Translations under genes and position numbers: made by a program
DNA from: an uncultured Bacteroidota bacterium
Lineage (GTDB): Bacteria; Bacteroidota; Bacteroidia; NS11-12g; UBA955
Assembly: GCA_903959115.1 (NCBI GenBank)
Contig: CAJBVU010000221.1
Coordinates: forward strand, 1 to 11,075
DNA: 11,075 nt
Direction of reading: 5' to 3'
The notes under the pieces: model-generated
Databases searched by the model: none
Seen by the model: the letters and a program-made list of their open reading frames with translations, nothing else
What the model was told of the DNA's origin: nothing
In this document: positions 5,549-11,075 of the stretch, in pieces
Layout: each line of letters starts with the position of its first letter
Numbering within the stretch: position 1 is the first letter of the stretch

Positions 5549-7249
5549 ATGAGACATTTCAGTATCGTGATGTTGCTTGTCCTGTTGGGCACATGCAATT
5601 TGGCATTGGGTCAGAGCAAGGATTCGGATAAGGGTCAGTTTTCGGGCAATTTGCTGATGACGTATCAAAAATATATTCGTGACGATAGCATCGGGGCAAA
5701 TACAAAAGTTTACAAGGAGAACACGGCCAGCGCGGATGCGTGGTTGTTTATGCAGTATCGAATCAAGGGGTATTCATTTATTTTACGATACGATGCGTTT
5801 AACAATTCGCCGTTGTTGGATCCTCAGGATGCATATACCAATCATGGTGTGGGTTTTTGGCAGATCAACAAGAGCGTTGACAAGTTGGACATCACCATGG
5901 GGTCGTTTTACGACCAGTTCGGTACCGGAATTTTGTTTAGGGCTTACGAGCAGAGGCAGATTGGGATTGATTACGCGATTCAGGGGATGCGTTTGAAGTA
6001 CAATATCAACGATAAGTGGGCAGTTAAGGGTTTTGCGGGCAATCAGAAGGGGAACATCAAAAATCGTTTTGGATTTGCGAATCAGGTGATCAGTGGTTTG
6101 AATATAGAGGGGAACCTCGACTTGGGAAAGGACAGTAAATATGGTGCTTTGCAGGTGGGTGCATCGGCGGTGAATAGGACTTTGGATAGGGAGACGATGG
6201 ATCGTTTGGTGGGGACGATTAATACGTATGATTTGGCGGATCGATTTTATCCCAAGTACAATGTTTATGGCGGGAATGCTTACTTTACTTACACGAAGGA
6301 CAACTTCAGTTGGACGGTTGAGGGGAATGTGAAATCAAAGGAGGCGATTATGGATGATAATACTAAGTTTTATCTAAGGAGTGGTAAGGTATTATATACT
6401 TCGATGAGTTGGGGCAAGGGCGGTTGGAATTTGGGGAGTCAAAAGGCATCGATTGGTGTGAATGTGCAGGCGAGGCACGTAGATAATTTCTCATTTAGGA
6501 CGGCACCTACGGAGAATTTGTTGAATGGATTGGTGAGTTATTTGCCATCGATGACCCGTCAGAATACCTATAGATTATTGAGTCGATACAATGCACCGGG
6601 TCAGGCCATGGGAGAGGATGGAATTCAGGGTGAGATAGAGTTTAAGCCACGCAAGGGAACGCAGATTTTCTTTAACGGCAGTTATGTTCAGACTCTGGCG
6701 AGCAACGGGAAATTGAATACAACAACTGGGGTGAAAGAGGCGGAGAAGTTGTTTAGTGAAAATTATATCGAGGTGGTTCAGAAGATTGGGAAGCACGACA
6801 AATTGAAGTTGGGCGTTCAGCGGATTGTTTACAATCAGACGAGGTATGAGAGTGAGCCGGAGTATGTTCCTGTGAAGACATTTACTCCTTTTGGAGAGTG
6901 GTTACATACGATGAATCAGGGTAAGAGTTTGCGGGTTGAGTGGCAGTATTTGAATACGAAGAACGATCAGGGTTCCTTTGCCAATTTAATGATTGAGATG
7001 TTTGTAAATAAGAATTTGAGTATTGCGGTGGCGGACATGGTGAATGTGGTGCCGCATCGATATGAGCGAATGATTATTGCTGACAAGGTGTTGCATTACC
7101 CTACGTTTTTTATTGGTTACACTGAGAAGAACACGGTATTTACTTTGGCGTTCTTAAAGCAGCAGCAGGGGGTGAATTGTTCGGGTGGTATTTGTAGGGA
7201 GGAGCCTGCTTTTAGTGGGGTAAGATTTACTGTAAGTAGCAATTTTTAA
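5549..7249 (+). CDS. DUF6029-family outer-membrane beta-barrel protein
   Basis: A 566-residue exported protein with a signal peptide at residues 1-21 (MRHF, hydrophobic core IVMLLVLLGTCNLALG, likely cut before QSKDSD). LLGTC is not a good lipobox, so I do not call it a lipoprotein. The rest alternates short aromatic-rich strands and turns, and ends in FTVSSNF with a terminal phenylalanine, as outer-membrane barrels do. The early motif GSFYDQFGTGILFRAYEQRQ followed by GIDYAIQGMRLKY, and the late motif GVNCSGGICR with its two cysteines, are what I recognise as DUF6029, a family known mainly from Bacteroidota whose role is not established to my knowledge. Its stop is only four bases from the stop of the convergent trmN6-like gene. 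Nothing in the neighbourhood points to a substrate. The coding strand is markedly G-rich over C. Confidence 0.85.
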   Translation: MRHFSIVMLLVLLGTCNLALGQSKDSDKGQFSGNLLMTYQKYIRDDSIGANTKVYKENTASADAWLFMQYRIKGYSFILRYDAFNNSPLLDPQDAYTNHGVGFWQINKSVDKLDITMGSFYDQFGTGILFRAYEQRQIGIDYAIQGMRLKYNINDKWAVKGFAGNQKGNIKNRFGFANQVISGLNIEGNLDLGKDSKYGALQVGASAVNRTLDRETMDRLVGTINTYDLADRFYPKYNVYGGNAYFTYTKDNFSWTVEGNVKSKEAIMDDNTKFYLRSGKVLYTSMSWGKGGWNLGSQKASIGVNVQARHVDNFSFRTAPTENLLNGLVSYLPSMTRQNTYRLLSRYNAPGQAMGEDGIQGEIEFKPRKGTQIFFNGSYVQTLASNGKLNTTTGVKEAEKLFSENYIEVVQKIGKHDKLKLGVQRIVYNQTRYESEPEYVPVKTFTPFGEWLHTMNQGKSLRVEWQYLNTKNDQGSFANLMIEMFVNKNLSIAVADMVNVVPHRYERMIIADKVLHYPTFFIGYTEKNTVFTLAFLKQQQGVNCSGGICREEPAFSGVRFTVSSNF

Positions 7250-7253
7250 TAGG

Positions 7254-7979
7254 TTACAGGGCCAGATAGAAGTCTTTTAGGAGTTCTGTGGCTTGTGGGG
7301 TTAATTGTCCGTCCGCCTTGTAGTGGGTGTACTGAATTGTTTGTAGCGGAGTTTCGGTGCTAAAATGGTTTGGTGAATTTTTGATGGCGTAAACGGCGAT
7401 CAGGTGTGGGGGTTTTGTTGGGGTTGCTTGGATGGTGGTGATGGTTTGCGGGGCGAATTGATGTTTTTGCAGGGCTGCAAGGATTTGATTTTGGGAGGAG
7501 GCTGGCAGAAGGAGGAGGAGTTCTCCACGGGGTTGGAGTAAGCGAGCGCAGCGAGCGGTTAATGTTGCAAGGGTTAATGTCTGGGTATGCCTGGCAAGTC
7601 GTCGAGTTTCATCGGTTGAAGGCAAATGATTTTCAAAAAACGGTGGATTACATATGATACCGTCTATGGTAGCCAATGGTTCAAAGTCGAGAATATTATC
7701 GTGAGAAAACGAAATGCGATCAGCGAATGGGCTTTTGATTCCGTTTTTGCGGGCTTGTTCGACTGAGGCAAGGTGAATATCGATTCCTTGTATTTGGGCG
7801 GATGGAAATTTTTGGGCCATCATGAGCGATAAAACACCGGATCCGCTGCCAATATCTAAAATCTGTGTTGCATGCTGGAATTCTGCGAGGGCGCCAAAAA
7901 CGCAGGCATCCGAAGTCACGGGTAGTGCCACCTCGCTTTGGTCAACGGAAAATTGTTTCATTGCAAAGGGTTTTCGCAT
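7254..7979 (-). CDS. trmN6: tRNA1(Val) (adenine(37)-N6)-methyltransferase-like protein (TrmN6/YfiC family)
   Basis: A class I SAM-dependent N6-adenine methyltransferase of 241 residues. In E. coli the family member methylates A37 of tRNA1(Val). Visible parts are KQFSVDQSEV near the N-terminus, the place where the family reads KQFxVxQ; SDACVFGAL (23-31), where the family has TDgvlLGA; the SAM-binding motif LDIGSGSG (41-48); the acidic end of strand 2, GIDIH (65-69); and the N6-adenine catalytic motif NPPFF (111-115), followed by ARHT. It could start at M1 (7979) or M7 (7961); the family-like part begins at M7. It lies 16 bases after the ABC ATPase stop and is probably co-transcribed with it, though no functional link is evident. 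Codon use is C-rich (CTC, CCC, ACC), unlike the G/T-rich plus-strand genes next to it. The family is sure; the exact tRNA target is by similarity. Confidence 0.87.
   Translation of the reverse strand: MRKPFAMKQFSVDQSEVALPVTSDACVFGALAEFQHATQILDIGSGSGVLSLMMAQKFPSAQIQGIDIHLASVEQARKNGIKSPFADRISFSHDNILDFEPLATIDGIICNPPFFENHLPSTDETRRLARHTQTLTLATLTARCARLLQPRGELLLLLPASSQNQILAALQKHQFAPQTITTIQATPTKPPHLIAVYAIKNSPNHFSTETPLQTIQYTHYKADGQLTPQATELLKDFYLAL
7542..7557. repeat. Short G/C-rich direct repeat GCGAGCG-CA-GCGAGCG inside the trmN6-like gene
   Basis: A 7-base word is repeated with a 2-base gap within coding sequence, encoding part of TARCARL on the minus strand. It is locally much richer in G+C than its surroundings. 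I see no second copy in the window. Confidence 0.4.
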
Positions 7980-7995
7980 GAATCGAATGGTTTGG

Positions 7996-8709
7996 TTATG
8001 CGGTTTCGGGGAAAATTTTCTGAAGGTCGATGTCTGATGGATTTCTATAATACAGAAATTCAGTTTGAGTAAGAGCCATCACTTGATCGCAGTATTTGAG
8101 TGATAGGTGCAAGTCGTGGCTACTGTAAACAATGCATTTATTTTCGGTTTTGGCAAGTTGATGCAATAGTTTCAGAAATGTGGTCCTGGAAGGGTAGTCT
8201 AAAAATGCCAAGGGCTCATCGAGCAGAATGATTTGACTGTCTTGGGCCAAGCATCGGGCGAGCATTACTTTTTGTTTGATGCCATCGCTCAGCTCGGCGA
8301 AGTTCTTTAATTGTATATCGGTTACACCCGTTTTTTCTATCGCTTTAAGGACTTCGGAAACATCTTTTTCCGTTGGATCGCTCCAGCCTTGCAAAAAGCG
8401 CTGACGTCCGCTCATTATCATGTCGTAAACGCTTAAATGCTCAATTTGTGGCGGTGTGGCAAGGAGAATGCTACTGAGGGAAGCTCTTTTTTCGGGTGAT
8501 GTTTGATGAATATTGATTTGGTTGATAAGGACCTCACCCTTAATTGGGGGTATCAGGCCACAAATCGTTTTTAGAAATACTGATTTTCCTACCCCATTGG
8601 GTCCAACGAGCAGGATTAATCCAGGGCCGAGTCCATCAACTGTGATGTTGTGGTGCAGGGTGATTCCTTGTTTTCGGATGCCGGTGGAAAGGTTCTTCAG
8701 TTGAAGCAT
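7996..8709 (-). CDS. ABC transporter ATP-binding protein, FecE/HmuV-like
   Basis: A 237-residue ATPase subunit of the type that powers uptake of iron-siderophore, heme or cobalamin. Motifs in order: Walker A GPNGVGKS (36-43); Q-loop Q88 in TPPQIEHLSVYDMI; signature LSDGIKQKVMLARCLAQ (140-156); Walker B ILLDEP (161-166) with E165; D-loop FLD (169-171); and H198 in YSSHDL. The signature reads LSDGI instead of LSGGQ; LSDGE/Q variants are known in FecE-like ATPases, but Ile in the last place is unusual. DEPLAFLD has Leu where Thr or Ser is usual. The start is set at the ATG at 8709 (MLQLKNLS); a TTG five codons upstream is also possible. No permease or binding-protein gene is adjacent: the next gene downstream is trmN6-like and the upstream gene is divergent. 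Its membrane partner must be encoded elsewhere, so the substrate is unknown. Confidence 0.85.
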   Translation of the reverse strand: MLQLKNLSTGIRKQGITLHHNITVDGLGPGLILLVGPNGVGKSVFLKTICGLIPPIKGEVLINQINIHQTSPEKRASLSSILLATPPQIEHLSVYDMIMSGRQRFLQGWSDPTEKDVSEVLKAIEKTGVTDIQLKNFAELSDGIKQKVMLARCLAQDSQIILLDEPLAFLDYPSRTTFLKLLHQLAKTENKCIVYSSHDLHLSLKYCDQVMALTQTEFLYYRNPSDIDLQKIFPETA

Positions 8710-8721
8710 GAGATATTGCTG

Positions 8722-8729
8722 CAAAAATG
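8722..8729 (-). promoter_or_regulatory. -7-like box before the ABC ATPase gene
   Basis: The minus strand reads CATTTTTG, one base from TAnnTTTG, 12 bases before the ATG at 8709. It lies in the 33-base gap to the divergent GNAT gene. No -33 box was found. Confidence 0.25.
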
Positions 8730-8742
8730 CGAATTTCGAAGG

Positions 8743-9234
8743 GTGAATTTACTGTTATCTCCTATTCAACCGGATAAAATTTCTTTGATTCAGCAAATGG
8801 CTCGTAGAATTTGGGACGTCCATTACACTCCAATTATTGGCCAAACCCAAGTCGACTATATGTTGGGCCGGTTTTATACTACTGAACATATTACAGGTCA
8901 ACTGGAGGAAGGGCAGCGATTTTATTTTGTATTGCACAACGGCATTGAGGTGGGCTATACCGCGATTTCAGAAATTAGAGAAGGGAATTTTTTCATTCAT
9001 AAATTGTATTTAGAGATCGACAAACAGCGCAAGGGCATGGGTTCTGAGGTGTTTCGTCAGCTTTTGGCGTTGTTGCCAAATTTGGAGGCGGTGCGTTTGC
9101 AAGTGAATCGACAGAACATGAAGGCGATCAATTTTTACTTTAAAATGGGGTTTGTGATTGAGCAGGTGGCTGATTTCGACATTGGTGATGGATATTTTAT
9201 GAATGATTTTGTGATGGTTTATCGTCCCAAATAA
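8743..9234 (+). CDS. GNAT-family N-acetyltransferase
   Basis: A 163-residue Gcn5-related acetyltransferase that would transfer acetyl from acetyl-CoA to an amine. The acetyl-CoA pyrophosphate-binding motif A is QRKGMG (95-100), preceded by HKLYLEID (86-93). Motif B is LQVNRQNMKAINFYFKMGF (119-137), and the C-terminal end is DFDIGDGYFMNDFVM (144-158). N-terminal features IWDVHYTP (23-30) and QVDYMLGRFY (36-45) place it in a common subfamily of unknown substrate. The frame is open back to an ATG at 8650, but that start would overlap the divergent ABC gene by 60 bases and add sequence unlike the family. The GTG at 8743 gives MNLLLSPIQPDKI, the normal beginning. A TTG at 8716 is a weaker alternative. 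The next gene on the strand, the ABC-F ATPase, follows after 59 bases. Confidence 0.88.
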   Translation: MNLLLSPIQPDKISLIQQMARRIWDVHYTPIIGQTQVDYMLGRFYTTEHITGQLEEGQRFYFVLHNGIEVGYTAISEIREGNFFIHKLYLEIDKQRKGMGSEVFRQLLALLPNLEAVRLQVNRQNMKAINFYFKMGFVIEQVADFDIGDGYFMNDFVMVYRPK

Positions 9235-9281
9235 TTGTGTGAATTATTGAATCTCATTAGGGCGATTGGCCTTGTATGGCC

Positions 9282-9289
9282 TACCTTTG
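9282..9289 (+). promoter_or_regulatory. TAnnTTTG -7 box of the ABC-F gene
   Basis: TACCTTTG matches the Bacteroidota -7 consensus exactly and ends four bases before the GTG at 9294. If used, transcription would start about at the GTG, which excludes the ATG at 9276 as the start and makes the message leaderless or nearly so. No TTTG stands at -33 spacing. Confidence 0.45.
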
Positions 9290-9293
9290 CGGG

Positions 9294-11075
9294 GTGTTAG
9301 CACTGAATGACTTTTCTTTTGAATTTGCTGGTAGATACCTGTTTAAAAATGCATCTTGGCATATCAAACCCAATGAAAAAATTGGGTTGGTTGGCTTGAA
9401 TGGTACAGGGAAATCCACATTATTACGTTTGATATCGGGCGATTTTGAGTTGCGAGAGGGCACACTTTCTAGGCCTTCAGATTTGCGAATTGGATTTTTG
9501 AATCAGGATTTGTTGAGTATGGACGTGGGCGATTGTGTTCGCGATGTGGTTTTGAGCGGCAGGGAAGATTTGGTGCAGTTGGAGGTTGAGATCAATCGAT
9601 TGATTGAAAAAATCGAAGTTGAATACGACGATGTTACAATGCAGCGTTTGGCTGATGCACAGGAGCGATTCGGTGCGTTGGGTGGATATGAATGGCATGC
9701 CGAGGGTGATAAGATTTTGGAGGGTTTGGGCTTTCCTACGAGTAGTTTAGGCAGACCGCTGAGAGAATTTTCAGGGGGATGGCGCATGCGTGCCATGTTG
9801 GGTAAATTGTTGTTACAAGCCCCAGATTTATTGCTTTTGGATGAACCGACGAACCACTTGGATTTACCTACAATTCAGTGGTTAGAAGAATATTTGGCGA
9901 ACTATGAGGGTACGTATGTAATCGTATCGCATGACCCTTATTTTTTGGATAGAACAGTGAATCGCATCGCGGAAGTGGCGCATCAACAGGTTTTCCATTA
10001 CAAGGGGAACTACAATGAGTTTTTGGAGCAGAAGGAGGAAAGAGATGCTTTGATGATGCGGAAATACGAGAATCAGCAGGATTATATCCGTCAGCAGATG
10101 AAGTTTATTTCTCGTTTTCGTGCCAAAGCGAGTAAGGCAACTGCGGTGCAGAGTCGCGTGAAAATGTTGGATAAAATCGAGAAGATTGAAGTGAGGCAGG
10201 ATGAGAGAAAGGATTTCGATATTCGATTTAATATTAGAGTGACACCGGGAAAGGTGATTGCCGATTTGAAGGATGTTACCAAGTCGTATGATGAGTTGGA
10301 GATCTTAAAACCCTCCCAAGCGCAAATTTTGCGGGGCGACAAAATCGCTTTGGTTGGGGCAAATGGAAAGGGTAAGTCAACCGTTTTACGCATGGTTCAT
10401 GGTTCGGAGCCGAGTGGCGGATTGATCGAACAGGGATGGAATGTGGAGTCGGCATTTTTTGCCCAGCACCAGTTGGAGGCGTTGAACCTTAAAAATGATT
10501 TGTTGAGTGAGTTGAGTACGGTGAGTGCGGAATATACCGACTGGGAATTGCGGACCGTTTTGGGTTGCTTTTTATTCACTGGCGATGAGGTATTTAAGAA
10601 GGTGAAGGTTTTGAGTGGGGGTGAAAAGTCGAGGTTGGCCTTGGCAAAGACATTGATCACGCAGTCGAATTTCTTGTTGTTGGATGAGCCCACGAATCAC
10701 CTAGATATGTTTAGTACAGCGGTGTTGGCGGAATCGCTAATTGATTATGCGGGCAGCTGTTTATTTGTGAGTCACGATCGTACTTTCATTAGTAAGGTGG
10801 CCAATAAAATCTGGTGGATTGAGGATGGTGTTTTGAGGGAATATCCAGGAACGTATGAGGAATACAAGGAATGGAATTCTGTGCGAATGGCGGAGGATAT
10901 GCGTTTGGCGAAATTGGACGATGGCAAGAAAAAGGGTGGGAATCAGTCGAATTCATCACAAACTAAGGGTACTGCACCGGCGGGGATGATGAATCCGGCA
11001 GCGGTGGTATCGGACAAAGGTGTAACGTTGGACAAAGGGAGCAAATCGTACAGTAAAAACGAAATCAAAAAGGTG
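9294..11075 (+). CDS. ABC-F family ATPase, YheS/YdiF/Uup-like, 3' end beyond window
   Basis: A soluble protein with two ABC domains and no membrane part. ABC-F proteins bind the ribosomal E site and act on stalled translation. 594 codons are visible and the frame is still open at the right edge. Domain 1 has Walker A GLNGTGKS (34-41), signature FSGGW (159-163) and Walker B LLLLDEPTNHLD (D183, E184). The linker arm at about 236-315 is charged and helical, with RFRAKASKATAVQSR, the pattern of the YheS/YdiF type. Domain 2 has Walker A GANGKGKS (355-362), signature LSGGEKSRL (440-448) and a second DEPTNHLD (D464, E465). A Lys/Gly/Ser-rich tail follows, probably leading into a C-terminal coiled coil that is cut off. 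The ATG at 9276 would add MAYLCG. I choose the GTG at 9294 because MLALNDFSFEFAGR fits the family start and a -7 box lies between the two candidates. It is not obviously one of the antibiotic-resistance ABC-F proteins. Confidence 0.9.
   Translation, partial: MLALNDFSFEFAGRYLFKNASWHIKPNEKIGLVGLNGTGKSTLLRLISGDFELREGTLSRPSDLRIGFLNQDLLSMDVGDCVRDVVLSGREDLVQLEVEINRLIEKIEVEYDDVTMQRLADAQERFGALGGYEWHAEGDKILEGLGFPTSSLGRPLREFSGGWRMRAMLGKLLLQAPDLLLLDEPTNHLDLPTIQWLEEYLANYEGTYVIVSHDPYFLDRTVNRIAEVAHQQVFHYKGNYNEFLEQKEERDALMMRKYENQQDYIRQQMKFISRFRAKASKATAVQSRVKMLDKIEKIEVRQDERKDFDIRFNIRVTPGKVIADLKDVTKSYDELEILKPSQAQILRGDKIALVGANGKGKSTVLRMVHGSEPSGGLIEQGWNVESAFFAQHQLEALNLKNDLLSELSTVSAEYTDWELRTVLGCFLFTGDEVFKKVKVLSGGEKSRLALAKTLITQSNFLLLDEPTNHLDMFSTAVLAESLIDYAGSCLFVSHDRTFISKVANKIWWIEDGVLREYPGTYEEYKEWNSVRMAEDMRLAKLDDGKKKGGNQSNSSQTKGTAPAGMMNPAAVVSDKGVTLDKGSKSYSKNEIKKV

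Noticed and set aside
8650..8742. Longer GNAT reading frame from the ATG at 8650
   Set aside because: It would overlap the divergent ABC gene in antisense by 60 bases, and the family's N-terminus begins at MNLLLSPIQ.
9258..9284. TAGG ... GGCC-TTGTAT-GGCC ... CCTA possible hairpin before the ABC-F gene
   Set aside because: The stem is only four bases of a self-complementary word with no T-run and overlaps the promoter box, so it is not supported as a terminator or attenuator.
9477..10693. Several minus-strand ORFs of 73-100 residues
   Set aside because: They lie antisense to the ABC-F gene over Walker and signature motifs and are shadows of that gene.
9294..11075. ABC-F gene as an antibiotic-resistance determinant
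   Set aside because: The linker motif and general sequence fit housekeeping YheS/YdiF-like proteins, and there is no resistance-type leader peptide or mobile context.

Overview
The window looks like chromosomal DNA of a member of the Bacteroidota, probably a free-living or environmental lineage. The reasons are an anti-sigma FecR protein with the Bacteroidota-type C-terminal DUF4974-like domain, a DUF7948-type surface protein, a DUF6029 outer-membrane barrel, an SDR-type threonine dehydrogenase, a MiaB with a Bacteroidota-like insertion, near absence of Shine-Dalgarno sequences, and TAnnTTTG-like -7 boxes immediately in front of several genes. I see no rRNA, tRNA, CRISPR array, insertion sequence or phage gene. 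The genus cannot be named from this sequence alone.

Layout. (1) Positions 1-1896, minus strand: a small anti-sigma-domain-like ORF, then a FecR-type transmembrane anti-sigma/signalling protein, then the N-terminal 216 residues of a secreted DUF7948-type protein that runs off the left edge. An unusual GGGGGTAAAAAA / CGTGTTA element precedes this block and may be an ECF-sigma promoter. (2) Positions 1973-4070: a WbpB-like Gfo/Idh/MocA sugar oxidoreductase (minus) divergent from an SDR-type L-threonine 3-dehydrogenase (plus). (3) Positions 4092-7249: miaB (minus) divergent from a DUF6029 outer-membrane beta-barrel gene (plus). (4) Positions 7254-8709, minus strand: a FecE/HmuV-like ABC ATPase followed by a TrmN6-like tRNA methyltransferase. 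(5) Positions 8743-11075, plus strand: a GNAT acetyltransferase and an ABC-F ATPase cut by the right edge.

How the genes work together. Most of the window is a mosaic of unrelated housekeeping genes: tRNA modification (miaB, trmN6-like), translation (ABC-F), threonine catabolism and sugar metabolism. The block most likely to be a dedicated system is the left one. There the usual single-chain FecR appears to be split by one in-frame stop codon into a separate anti-sigma-domain-like peptide and a membrane FecR. The downstream gene is a secreted DUF7948-type protein instead of the TonB-dependent receptor normally found, and no ECF sigma gene is visible next to it.

Spacing is tight throughout. 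Convergent pairs are 4 and 21 bases apart, and divergent starts are 33-115 bases apart. Several start codons lie only 4-17 bases from a -7-like box, suggesting very short leaders.
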